Below, one piece after another: positions 34,859 through 41,997 of a DNA stretch of 64,000 nucleotides. The notes under the pieces are model-generated. The model ran no database searches. It was not told the DNA's origin and saw only the letters and a program-made list of their open reading frames with translations. A program made the position numbers and the translations under genes. Source of the DNA: Hyphomicrobium sp. (GTDB lineage: Bacteria > Pseudomonadota > Alphaproteobacteria > Rhizobiales > Hyphomicrobiaceae); assembly GCF_019744875.1 (NCBI RefSeq), contig NZ_JAIETU010000005.1:620001-684000 (forward strand), in the 5' to 3' direction. Positions within the stretch are counted from its first letter, which is position 1. Every line of letters starts with the position of its first letter.

Positions 34859-34944
34859 GAGCTGTCCGAGGCATTGTCGTCCGCGACAGACGTTTCCCTC
34901 GCCCTCAGGGAGGTCTCGATCGCAGAGATCACCTCGGACAGCTC
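34859..34944. ncRNA. Cloverleaf-like inverted-repeat structure, unidentified
   Basis: A perfect 13-bp outer stem (GAGCTGTCCGAGG at 34859-34871, CCTCGGACAGCTC at 34932-34944) closes about 60 bases that contain three further hairpins: TGTCG-TCCG-CGACA, CCCT-loop-AGGG and TCTC-loop-GAGA. The result is a four-way junction. It lies in the 295-bp non-coding gap between convergent ada and hydrolase genes. Direct repeats of TTGTCTCGAC follow at about 34952-34972. It is not a tRNA (no T-arm). Nature unknown: structured RNA, DNA cruciform or chance. Confidence 0.4.
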
Positions 34945-35064
34945 AAGACGTTTGTCTCGACGCGTTGTCTCGACACCGTGTTGTGGCGCCACGCGGGTCG
35001 TCACCACGCGGTGCTCGGTTACGCCGCTGCGCGCGGCGGGGCCGTTCGATCCGCGACTCGCGGA

Positions 35065-35916
35065 TCAAGAAAGAACCGCGTGCTTGGCCAGCCGGGCGGG
35101 ACCTTCCGGATCGTGTGCCGGCAGAATGACTGTAGGCTCTCTGCCCGCGAACGCCTTGATGGCGCGCAACGTGGCAATCGATAGGCCGGGGTTGTTCGTC
35201 ACGCCGTCGGGCTTTTCGGCGCGCAGGTTCTTTTCCGAATACGTCGCGTCGCCGGCCAGGAAGTAGGTGACGCCCTCGCCTCTGACGACGACGGACATGT
35301 GCCCCTCGCTGTGTCCGGGCGTCGGCACCATGAAAATGCGGCCATCGCGGGTGATGGGATGGATCAGCGGGAACGGACCGTCGGCGCGGGTCCCGGGCAC
35401 GATCAGGTCGGGCTTGAACCAAATCGGCCAGTGCTGCGGCAGGCAGCCCATCATCTTGCCCTTCAGACCGACCGACGCCTCATAGCTCTCGCGCGGGGCG
35501 ATGATGCGGTTGTGCGGGAAATGGTCGAGGCCGCCGGTGTGGTCGTGATGGAAGTGCGTGAGGATGACGGCCGCGACGTCGCGCGCAGGATCGACGTTCA
35601 TCGCCGCGAGCCGCGTGCCGATCTCCTCTGTGGGCGCCACCTTGATCTGCACCTGCTTGGTGAAGAAGGGATTCCACCACGGCAGATAGCCCGGCACGGA
35701 ATTGCGCCACGTGTCGCCGGTGTCGACGATGAACTTGCCCTCGGGATGCTCGATCAGAAACGACAGGATCGGCAGCGGATCGACCCAGTTCTTGTCGCGG
35801 AAGATATCGATCTTGCGGCCGACGCCGCCCCGACCGTCCCGGCCCGTCATCTGAGCCGTCTTCATTCGGGCCTTGCCAGTCTCGATGGGAATAACGCGGA
35901 TCACAGTCGCCTCCAT
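35065..35916 (-). CDS. Metallo-beta-lactamase-fold hydrolase (N-acyl homoserine lactonase-like)
   Basis: A 283-residue protein with the dinuclear zinc motif LTHFHHDHTGG, further ligands in PTPGHSEGHMSVV (His) and LAGDATY (Asp), and a final VILPAHDPEG (His). The overall order resembles the AiiA/AhlD-type lactonase group, which can hydrolyse acyl homoserine lactones or other lactones. The substrate here is unknown. The gene is divergent from a TetR regulator, and palindromic operators overlap its promoter and lie four bases from its start codon, so repression by that TetR is very likely. Start at 35916 fits the promoter. Confidence 0.88.
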   Translation of the reverse strand: MEATVIRVIPIETGKARMKTAQMTGRDGRGGVGRKIDIFRDKNWVDPLPILSFLIEHPEGKFIVDTGDTWRNSVPGYLPWWNPFFTKQVQIKVAPTEEIGTRLAAMNVDPARDVAAVILTHFHHDHTGGLDHFPHNRIIAPRESYEASVGLKGKMMGCLPQHWPIWFKPDLIVPGTRADGPFPLIHPITRDGRIFMVPTPGHSEGHMSVVVRGEGVTYFLAGDATYSEKNLRAEKPDGVTNNPGLSIATLRAIKAFAGREPTVILPAHDPEGPARLAKHAVLS

Positions 35917-35919
35917 ATC

Positions 35920-35939
35920 TAGAACGAACGCTCGTTCTA
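35920..35939. promoter_or_regulatory. TetR operator 1
   Basis: Twenty-base inverted repeat TAGAACGA-ACGC-TCGTTCTA. It overlaps the -10 element of the hydrolase promoter and ends four bases from the hydrolase start codon. It shares AGAACGAACG with operator 2. Confidence 0.85.
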
Positions 35940-35967
35940 AATAGGCGACATGCTGCCCTCTTGTCAA
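35938..35967 (-). promoter_or_regulatory. Promoter of the hydrolase gene
   Basis: On the minus strand, TTGACA (35967-35962) and TATTTA (35943-35938) are separated by 18 bp. The -35 touches operator 2 and the -10 touches operator 1, so a bound repressor would block polymerase. This makes a short leader before the ATG at 35916. Confidence 0.7.
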
Positions 35968-35984
35968 GAACGAACGTTCGTTCT
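35967..35984. promoter_or_regulatory. TetR operator 2
   Basis: Perfect 18-base palindrome AGAACGAACGTTCGTTCT, ending 11 bases before the tetR-like ATG at 35996. Its centre lies 46 bp from the centre of operator 1. It probably mediates autorepression as well as repression of the hydrolase. Confidence 0.88.
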
Positions 35985-35995
35985 AGATATGGTTC

Positions 35996-36607
35996 ATGGC
36001 AAAACTCTCTGAAGAACAAAAGCTTGCGCGTCGGCTTCAAATTCTGAATGCCGGCTGGAGGTGCTTCGACCGGAACGGTCTGCACGCGACGCGGATGGAC
36101 GACATCATCGCCGAAGCGGGTCTGTCGGCCGGTGCCGTCTACTCGTATTTCAAGAACAAGGACGACCTGGTCCAGGCCGCCCTGACCACATCCATGCAGG
36201 GGCTGGCGCAAACGCTCCGGCCGATCCTCGACAACGAGAGCCCACCTCCGCCCGTCGAGCTGCTCGAGAGTATCGCGGAGGCGATCGAGGCCTTCACCAA
36301 GCGCGACGGGTTCGACCTCAAGCGCATCGCGTTGCTGGGGTGGGCCGAAAGCCAGCGCGACCCGAAGCTCAAGGCGGCCATGCAGGCGTTCTATGACGCG
36401 TTCCTGGGCCAGCTCGCCGGCTGCGTCACGCGATGGAAGGCGGCCGGTCTCTTCGGCGCGTCAACGGAGGAGGCCCCCCTCGCGCGGGCACTTCTCGCTC
36501 TGCTGCTCGGCTACACGGTGCAGGCGGCCGTCATCGGCGGACTGAGCCCCGGCATTCTCCGGGCCGGTGTGGAATTCCTGATCTCTCAGCATCGCGCGAG
36601 CCCGTGA
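35996..36607 (+). CDS. TetR family transcriptional repressor
   Basis: A 203-residue regulator. The N-terminal HTH domain is typical of TetR (RLQILNAGWRCFDRNGLHAT, then IIAEAGLSAGAVYSYFKNKDDLV). The C-terminal ligand-binding part is helical and of unknown specificity. Two near-identical palindromes in the 79-bp divergent promoter region are almost certainly its operators. The inducer is probably related to the substrate or product of the divergent metallo-hydrolase. Confidence 0.93.
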   Translation: MAKLSEEQKLARRLQILNAGWRCFDRNGLHATRMDDIIAEAGLSAGAVYSYFKNKDDLVQAALTTSMQGLAQTLRPILDNESPPPPVELLESIAEAIEAFTKRDGFDLKRIALLGWAESQRDPKLKAAMQAFYDAFLGQLAGCVTRWKAAGLFGASTEEAPLARALLALLLGYTVQAAVIGGLSPGILRAGVEFLISQHRASP

Positions 36608-36662
36608 TCCTGCGGTCACGGCCGCGCTCGGGCACCGTTGCGCTCGGGGGTCACTCGGGAGA

Positions 36663-37514
36663 TCACTCCGGTGCGATGTAGGTCACGCCGTGCCGGGCGA
36701 AGATCTCTTTCAGCTCGCCCGATGACTTCAGCGCCTCCAGCGCGTTGCCGACGGCGTAACCGAGATCGCGGCTGTTGTCCTTGACGGCCGTACCGATGAG
36801 CCACGTCTTGCGCGCCAAGCCGGGCATCGGCAAATCGATGAACTCGGCCTTCGCTCCCTTGGTGTGCATCACTCCCTCGAGCGAGGACTGCACTTCCAGC
36901 ATGGCGGCCGTATCGCCCTTCAAGAACTCGTCGACGCCTTTCTCGAGCTTCGTGTAGTGGGCAATGTTGTTGATCAGCTTGCCGTCGGCGTAGCGAAGCA
37001 AGAAGTAGTCGGCGACGGTCGAGTATTGCGCGCCGATCTTGTGCTCCAGGAACACATCGAACGTGATCGGCGGCGTGAGCCGCTTCGTATCGATGGCAAG
37101 CGCCACGCGCTCCTGGAAATACGCGTTGCTGATCACGGCGAGCGGATTGCGCGCCATCAGATCGCGATCCACGGGGACGTGCATCATGACGTCGCCGACG
37201 CCGCCCTCGGAATAAGGCCCTTTCCACACGTTGAACCGGAGGTCGTCGTCGACATCCTCGGCAAACATGCGCGCGACGATCTCGGCCTTCACACCGAGTT
37301 CGCGCGCGATTGCGTGGGCGAGATCGACGTCGATGCCGCGAACCTCCTCGCCCGCCATGTAGGAGAACGGCGGATTGTCCCGGTAGACAACGACGCGGAG
37401 GACCTTGGCGGCGACCACCTCGTCGAGCGGACGCGCAACGGCCTGATGCACCGGACACAGCATTGTCGCCAGTGCCATGAAGGCCAGCGCGGTCAGGGAC
37501 GCCCGCAGTGTCAC
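36663..37514 (-). CDS. Periplasmic substrate-binding protein, XoxJ/MxaJ-like
   Basis: A 283-residue family 3 solute-binding protein. GTG at 37514 is chosen because GGAGGA lies eight to ten bases upstream and it starts a signal peptide (TLRASLTALAFMALATMLCPVHQAVA). The mature part has LRVVVYRDNPPFSYMAGEEV, IDVDLAHAIARELGVKAEIV and VWKGPYSEGGVGDVMMHVPVDRD. Similar proteins (MxaJ/XoxJ) accompany PQQ methanol dehydrogenases, and a PQQ dehydrogenase gene is 0.6 kb away. No ABC permease or ATPase gene is adjacent, which fits an enzyme-associated role. It is divergent from the Fis-type gene. Confidence 0.8.
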   Translation of the reverse strand: MTLRASLTALAFMALATMLCPVHQAVARPLDEVVAAKVLRVVVYRDNPPFSYMAGEEVRGIDVDLAHAIARELGVKAEIVARMFAEDVDDDLRFNVWKGPYSEGGVGDVMMHVPVDRDLMARNPLAVISNAYFQERVALAIDTKRLTPPITFDVFLEHKIGAQYSTVADYFLLRYADGKLINNIAHYTKLEKGVDEFLKGDTAAMLEVQSSLEGVMHTKGAKAEFIDLPMPGLARKTWLIGTAVKDNSRDLGYAVGNALEALKSSGELKEIFARHGVTYIAPE

Positions 37515-37571
37515 GCGCTTACTCCTCCGGACGAGAGTCGATATAGGCGCGGATCGCCCACATCGCCGCGA

Positions 37572-37805
37572 ATGGCGCTCGTGGCTGGTGAGACCGACAA
37601 CGTCATCGATGAATCGGTGGTTGCCATGTTCGCGACCAAACCGGCTGTCGCGGCGCCGCAAGAGCAATCCTTGCGCGAACTGCAGCGCACCCAGTTGCGC
37701 AGCGTCTACGCGGAGACCGGCGGCAACATCAGCGAGACGGCGCGCCGGCTCGGCGTGTGCCGCAACACCGTCTATCGCGCGCTCGAAGACAACGCCGAGC
37801 AATAA
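37572..37805 (+). CDS. Stand-alone Fis-type HTH protein
   Basis: A 77-residue protein whose C-terminal half is a Fis-family helix-turn-helix (LRSVYAETGGNISETARRLGVCRNTVYRAL). This is the DNA-binding domain normally found at the end of sigma-54 activators such as NtrC or AcoR; no AAA+ domain is present. The first 30 residues are unremarkable. It lies between the binding-protein gene and a sigma-54 promoter of the PQQ dehydrogenase. It may modulate that promoter by binding the activator's sites, or be a remnant of a larger activator. The start ATG lacks a strong ribosome-binding site. Confidence 0.75.
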   Translation: MALVAGETDNVIDESVVAMFATKPAVAAPQEQSLRELQRTQLRSVYAETGGNISETARRLGVCRNTVYRALEDNAEQ

Positions 37806-37988
37806 CCGCCACTCAAAACCTTGCCTGCGATGTTCGACGCGACGCGGATTTGCGCGTTGTGTGCGGATTTGTATTGCGCCGCACGCGCGTTCTCTCACGT
37901 AACAGACGTGCTCACACGTGTTCGCATCTTGAGCAGTGTGCGGGTGCGGCAGGGAAAATACCCTAGCTATTCCATGGACATTTCGAAC

Positions 37989-38003
37989 TGGCACGCCGGT
38001 TGC
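37989..38003 (+). promoter_or_regulatory. Sigma-54 promoter of the PQQ alcohol dehydrogenase
   Basis: TGGCACGCCGGTTGC matches the -24/-12 consensus TGGCACGNNNNTTGC at every fixed position, with GG and GC separated by 10 bp. Transcription would start near 38015, about 58 nt before the ATG. A palindromic ACACGTGT within CACACGTGTTCGCA lies 64-75 bp upstream and is a possible activator site. Confidence 0.88.
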
Positions 38004-38072
38004 GCCTTATCTTCCTTATGCGGCGCCCGTTTGCTGCTGCAGCAATAATCGTAGCCCAGGGAGGAAGAACAT

Positions 38073-39887
38073 ATGCAGCGCGTGAGAGATCTCGCACTAC
38101 AAAACAACACGGTAAATTACTCGGTGAGAGCGTTGCTCGGCGCGAGCGTGTTTGCGCTTGCTACGGCATTGACGACGTCCGCGACCCTCGCAGAGGGCGT
38201 GACGATGGACGACCTCGCACAGGATGCGCAGTCGACGAACAACGTTCTGATGAACGGGCTTGGATGGCACGCGCAGCGTTACAGCCCGCTCAAGACCATC
38301 AACGCAGAGAACGTGAACCAGTTGGTGCCGGCGTGGGCCATGTCCTTCGGCGGCGAGAAAATGCGCGGCCAGGAAACCCAGCCTCTGGTCGATAACGGCG
38401 TCATGTACGTGACGGGTTCCTACAGCCGCATGTGGGCGATCGATACGAAGACCGGCCACCGGCTTTGGGAATACGCGGCGCGGCTTCCGGAAGGTCTGCT
38501 GACCTGCTGCGACGTCATCAATCGCGGCGCCGCACTGTTCGGCGACAAGGTCTACTTCATGACGCTCGACGCGAAGGTCGTCGCGCTCGACAAGAAGACC
38601 GGCAAGGTCGTCTGGTCCAAGCAGATCGACGATCCGACCTCCGGGCACACGGCAACGGCTGCTCCGCTGATCGTTCCGTCTGCCGCGCACGGGCCACTGA
38701 TCGTGACCGGCGTTTCAGGCAGTGAGTTCGGCATCGTCGGACGCGTGGAAGCGCGCAAGGTCGACAACGGCGATCTCGTCTGGACGCGCCCGACGATCGA
38801 AGGCAACGTCGGCACACTGAACGGCAAGGACTCGACGATGACCGGCAAGGTCAACGAATCGTGGCCGGGCGACATGTGGAAGACGGGCGGCGGCGCGCCG
38901 TGGCTCGGCGGCACATATGACCCTGAGACGAAGACGATCTTCATGGGCGTCGGCAACCCCGGCCCCTGGAACAGCCACACGCGTCCGGGTGACAACAAGT
39001 GGGGCTGCTCGCGCATCGCGATCGACCCGGAAACCGGCGAGATCAAGTGGGGCTATCAGACGACGCCTCACGACGGCTGGGACTACGACGGCACCAACGA
39101 AGTCGTCTCGTTCGAGATGGACGGCAAGAAGGTTGCAGCGACTGCCGACCGCAACGGCTTCTTCTACATTCTCGACCGCGAGAACGGCAAGTTCATGAAC
39201 GCCTATCCGTTCGTCGAGAAGATCAACTGGGCGAAGGGCATCGACAAGAACGGCCGTCCGATCTTCGACGACAACTTCCGGCCTTCCGATCCCGCCAAGT
39301 CGGCGGACGGCAAGAAGGGCAGCTCCGTCTTCACGATCCCGAGCTTCCTTGGCGGCAAGAACTGGATGCCGATGGCCTACAACAAGGACACGGAGCTGTT
39401 CTATATCCCCTCGAACGAGTGGGGCATGGATCTGTGGAACGAGCCGATCACCTACAAGAAGGGCGCTGCGTACCTTGGCGCCGGCTTCACGATCAAACCG
39501 ATTTTCGAAGATCACATCGGCGCATTGAAGGCGCTCGATCCGAGGACCGGCAAGATCGTCTGGTCGATCAAGAACAAGGCCCCGCTCTGGGGTGGCGTGC
39601 TGACGACCGCCGGCGGCCTGGTGTTCTACGGAACGCCTGAGGGCTTCCTGAAGGCCGTCAACGCAAAGACCGGCGAGGAGGTCTGGCAGTTCAACACCGG
39701 ATCGGGAATCGTCGGCTCGCCCGTGACGTGGGAAGAAGATGGCGAGCAGTTCGTCGCCGTCGTGTCCGGCTGGGGCGGCGCCGTTCCTCTGTGGGGCGGT
39801 GAAGTCGCCAAATCCACCCAGGGCATCCCGCAGGGCGCCATGACGTGGACGTTCAAGCTTCTGAAGAACAAGACCGCCTCGAAATAA
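38073..39887 (+). CDS. Lanthanide-type PQQ-dependent alcohol dehydrogenase
   Basis: Periplasmic quinoprotein of 604 residues with a Sec signal peptide ([23 protein letters not shown]) and an eight-bladed propeller. Key residues are visible: vicinal cysteines 145-146 (LLTCCDVI), metal-site Glu218 (SGSEFG), Asn295 (GVGNPGPWN), catalytic Asp337 and the extra Asp339 in [13 protein letters not shown]. The last one marks rare-earth-dependent enzymes (XoxF, ExaF/PedH). The GWDYDG context is nearer ExaF/PedH alcohol dehydrogenases than XoxF, so multi-carbon alcohols are likely substrates. No fused cytochrome domain. GGGAGG lies eight bases before the ATG. A sigma-54 promoter precedes it and a terminator follows. 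Confidence 0.93.
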   Translation: MQRVRDLALQNNTVNYSVRALLGASVFALATALTTSATLAEGVTMDDLAQDAQSTNNVLMNGLGWHAQRYSPLKTINAENVNQLVPAWAMSFGGEKMRGQETQPLVDNGVMYVTGSYSRMWAIDTKTGHRLWEYAARLPEGLLTCCDVINRGAALFGDKVYFMTLDAKVVALDKKTGKVVWSKQIDDPTSGHTATAAPLIVPSAAHGPLIVTGVSGSEFGIVGRVEARKVDNGDLVWTRPTIEGNVGTLNGKDSTMTGKVNESWPGDMWKTGGGAPWLGGTYDPETKTIFMGVGNPGPWNSHTRPGDNKWGCSRIAIDPETGEIKWGYQTTPHDGWDYDGTNEVVSFEMDGKKVAATADRNGFFYILDRENGKFMNAYPFVEKINWAKGIDKNGRPIFDDNFRPSDPAKSADGKKGSSVFTIPSFLGGKNWMPMAYNKDTELFYIPSNEWGMDLWNEPITYKKGAAYLGAGFTIKPIFEDHIGALKALDPRTGKIVWSIKNKAPLWGGVLTTAGGLVFYGTPEGFLKAVNAKTGEEVWQFNTGSGIVGSPVTWEEDGEQFVAVVSGWGGAVPLWGGEVAKSTQGIPQGAMTWTFKLLKNKTASK

Positions 39888-39904
39888 CACGTCGTTTCAA
39901 TGCA

Positions 39905-39935
39905 GCGGCCCGGGCAATCCCCGGGCCGCTTTTTT
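39905..39935 (+). terminator. Terminator after the PQQ dehydrogenase
   Basis: Ten-bp GC stem (GCGGCCCGGG / CCCGGGCCGC) with a 5-nt loop and a six-T tail, 18 bp after the stop codon. The dehydrogenase is therefore probably transcribed alone. Confidence 0.93.
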
Positions 39936-39946
39936 CGAGAGCGCAC

Positions 39947-40819
39947 ATGATTCCGCCACTGCGAGGACGAGACGCTCGTGCGCTCGGCGTGTCGCTGTTG
40001 CTTGCGACATGGATTGGACTGTTGGCCAACGGGCTCCCGTCCGCCCGCGCGGGCTTGGGCCTGCAAGCCGACGTCGCGCTGATCGTTGCGGTCGATGTTT
40101 CGCAGTCGGTCGATCAAGAGCGCTACCGGCTCCAGATGGAAGGCATCGCGCAGGCGCTCGAAGATCCTGGCGTGATCTCGGCAATCTTGAACGGCGCCAA
40201 CGGAAATATCCTGATCACGATGATCGCCTGGGCGGATTCGGCAACTCCCGTGCTCGATTGGACGCGCATATCCTCGAAGGCCGACGCCTACAACGTCGCC
40301 GCGCTTGTCCGCCGCCTGCCGCACAAGGGCGGCGAGTTCACCTGCATGGCGCGCATGCTGCGCGGCGTGGCGCTGCGCGTCATCCCGGACATTCCCGTCA
40401 AGGCGAACCGCGTCGTGCTCGACGTCTCCGGAGACGGCATCGACAATTGCAGCGATCGCGACGCGCTCCACGAAGAGCGTGACCGGGTTCTCGCGCTCTC
40501 GGCAACGATCAACGGTTTGCCGATCATCGTTCCCGGCGAGAATGAAACCGTCGGCTCCGGCGCCTATCGCGCCCCGGGGTTTGGCCTGCGCGAACTCTCG
40601 CGACAGCCCGACAAGGAAACAACGACGCTCGACCAGTGGTTCACGGATCATGTCATCGGCGGGCCGGGTGCGTTCCTCATGGCGGCGCAGGGGTACGCCG
40701 ATTTCGGCCGCGCGCTCCGGCAGAAGTTCGTGACGGAAATCAGCGACGCGACGTGTGCGCCGGCGATGCCGCGCTGCGTCATGCTCACAAAAGAACGGCG
40801 CGTCGCGGGTGGTGTGTAG
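39947..40819 (+). CDS. DUF1194 family von Willebrand A-like protein
   Basis: A 290-residue protein with a hydrophobic N-terminus (LGVSLLLATWIGLLANGLPSARA) that looks like a signal peptide. The mature part opens DVALIVAVDVSQSVDQERY, a MIDAS-like DxSxS metal site of a von Willebrand A fold, with VVLDVSGDGIDNCSD and GAFLMAAQGYADFGRALRQKF near the end. DUF1194 proteins have no established function. It sits between two sigma-54-controlled transcripts. Its start at 39947 lies just after the terminator, so it must have its own promoter or be read through. Confidence 0.85.
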   Translation: MIPPLRGRDARALGVSLLLATWIGLLANGLPSARAGLGLQADVALIVAVDVSQSVDQERYRLQMEGIAQALEDPGVISAILNGANGNILITMIAWADSATPVLDWTRISSKADAYNVAALVRRLPHKGGEFTCMARMLRGVALRVIPDIPVKANRVVLDVSGDGIDNCSDRDALHEERDRVLALSATINGLPIIVPGENETVGSGAYRAPGFGLRELSRQPDKETTTLDQWFTDHVIGGPGAFLMAAQGYADFGRALRQKFVTEISDATCAPAMPRCVMLTKERRVAGGV

Positions 40820-40883
40820 TTTGTGAACACAAGGCGGGCGCGCGCGGCTCCGGAACGTGTTGTGGCGCTAGGAATTCCGCGGT

Positions 40884-40898
40884 TGGCACGGGCGTTGC
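40884..40898 (+). promoter_or_regulatory. Sigma-54 promoter of the glyoxalase-dehydrogenase-pdh cluster
   Basis: TGGCACGGGCGTTGC again matches TGGCACGNNNNTTGC completely with the 10-bp GG-GC spacing. It lies 114 bp upstream of the glyoxalase I start and downstream of the DUF1194 stop. A partly palindromic TTGTGAACACAA lies about 53 bp upstream; its reverse strand contains TGTGTTCACA, similar to CGTGTTCGCA upstream of the dehydrogenase promoter. Confidence 0.88.
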
Positions 40899-41011
40899 GT
40901 TCCAGTGAACTCAGCACCTGTCCGTATGCGGCGACACGCAGACGACCGGAGCGCAGACGTTTGCATCGCAGTATCGCCGCAACGGCGAAGGCATTTCGGG
41001 CAGGTCACCAC

Positions 41012-41407
41012 ATGGCGAAGATCATCCACAGCATGATCCGGGTACTCGAAGAACAGAGATCCATCACGTTCTACCGCACGGCTTTTGGTCTGGATGTCGC
41101 CGATCGCTACCCGTTCGACGGGTTCACGCTGATCTACCTGCGCAACCCCGAAACCGATTTCGAACTCGAGCTGACCGTCAATCACGATCGCGACACGCCC
41201 TACGCCCTTGGCGAGGGATACGGACATATGGCCGTCGTGGTTCAGGATCTCGACGGCGAACACAAGCGCATCACGTCCGGCGGCATCGCGGCGACCCCGA
41301 TCAAGGAGTTCTTTCGCGATGGGGCGCTGATGGCCCGCTTCTTCTTCGTGACCGATCCGGACGGATACAAGATCGAAGTTTTACAGAAGCACGGCCGGTT
41401 TCAATAA
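41012..41407 (+). CDS. gloA: Lactoylglutathione lyase (glyoxalase I)
   Basis: Converts the methylglyoxal-glutathione adduct to S-lactoylglutathione in the cytoplasm. The 131-residue protein aligns by eye with E. coli GloA and has all four metal ligands: His in IIHSMIRV, Glu in FELELTVNH, His in GYGHMAV and Glu in DPDGYKIEVLQK. The helical start LEEQRSITFYRTAFGLDV is also typical. Start at 41012 fits homologues. It is the first gene of a run to lpd read from the sigma-54 promoter at 40884; the product's onward partner GloB is not in the window. Confidence 0.93.
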   Translation: MAKIIHSMIRVLEEQRSITFYRTAFGLDVADRYPFDGFTLIYLRNPETDFELELTVNHDRDTPYALGEGYGHMAVVVQDLDGEHKRITSGGIAATPIKEFFRDGALMARFFFVTDPDGYKIEVLQKHGRFQ

Positions 41408-41450
41408 GCGGCAGCAAACATAACAAAAACGGCACTGAACGGGAGGGAAC

Positions 41451-41978
41451 ATGCGGATCATCGACAAAGTCACCCGGGTAGACCGGCGCGGCTTCCTCAA
41501 GACGACTGCCGGCGCGGCGGCAATTGCCGCGATCGCGCCCGCGACAAGCGGCTCAGCGCTTGCCGGGCCGCTTTCAACCGTGTCCGCGGATGGAGCCGCC
41601 ACGCTCGTCAAGATGGCGCGCGATATCTATCCGCACGATCGCCTCGCGGATTCGTTCTACCGGACCGCCGTCACCACCATCGATGCCGATGTGGTGGCGA
41701 GTAAATCTGCGACGCTGCTCTCCGACGGCGTCAAGGCGCTCGACGAAGCCGCTCAGAAGTTGAAGGGCACGCGCTACGTCGACATCGCGGACGAAAGCGA
41801 TCGCCTCGCCGCGTTGCGGACGATCGAGGGCAGCGCCTTCTTCGCAAAGATGCGCGGGAGCCTCGTCACCGCTCTCTACAATCAGAAAGAGCTCTGGCCG
41901 AAGCTTGGCTACGAAGGGTCCTCGTTCGACAAGGGCGGGTACATCGAGCGCGGCTTCAACGACATCGACTGGCTGTAA
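41451..41978 (+). CDS. Tat-exported small subunit, gluconate 2-dehydrogenase subunit 3-like
   Basis: A 175-residue protein with a twin-arginine signal (VDRRGFLKTTAGAAAIAAIA) ending near a SALAGP site. The mature part (LVKMARDIYPHDRLADSFYRTAV and YNQKELWPKLGYEGSSFDKGGY) matches the gluconate_2-dh3 family, the small subunit of membrane-bound FAD-GMC dehydrogenases. In such systems it escorts the cofactor-loaded flavoprotein subunit through the Tat pathway. The GMC subunit gene begins 20 bp downstream. No diheme or triheme cytochrome subunit gene is adjacent. Confidence 0.88.
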   Translation: MRIIDKVTRVDRRGFLKTTAGAAAIAAIAPATSGSALAGPLSTVSADGAATLVKMARDIYPHDRLADSFYRTAVTTIDADVVASKSATLLSDGVKALDEAAQKLKGTRYVDIADESDRLAALRTIEGSAFFAKMRGSLVTALYNQKELWPKLGYEGSSFDKGGYIERGFNDIDWL

Positions 41979-41997
41979 GAAGAAGGGGTGCAGTTCT

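Noticed and set aside
34738-35007. 89-codon minus-strand frame after ada
   Set aside because: Overlaps the ada 3' end and the inverted-repeat structure; Ser/Ala-rich with no homology I recognise.
35065-35916. Reading the metallo-hydrolase as the missing glyoxalase II of the methylglyoxal route
   Set aside because: Its motifs fit the lactonase group better than GloB, it is 5 kb from gloA, and its promoter is controlled by a TetR operator pair rather than sigma-54.
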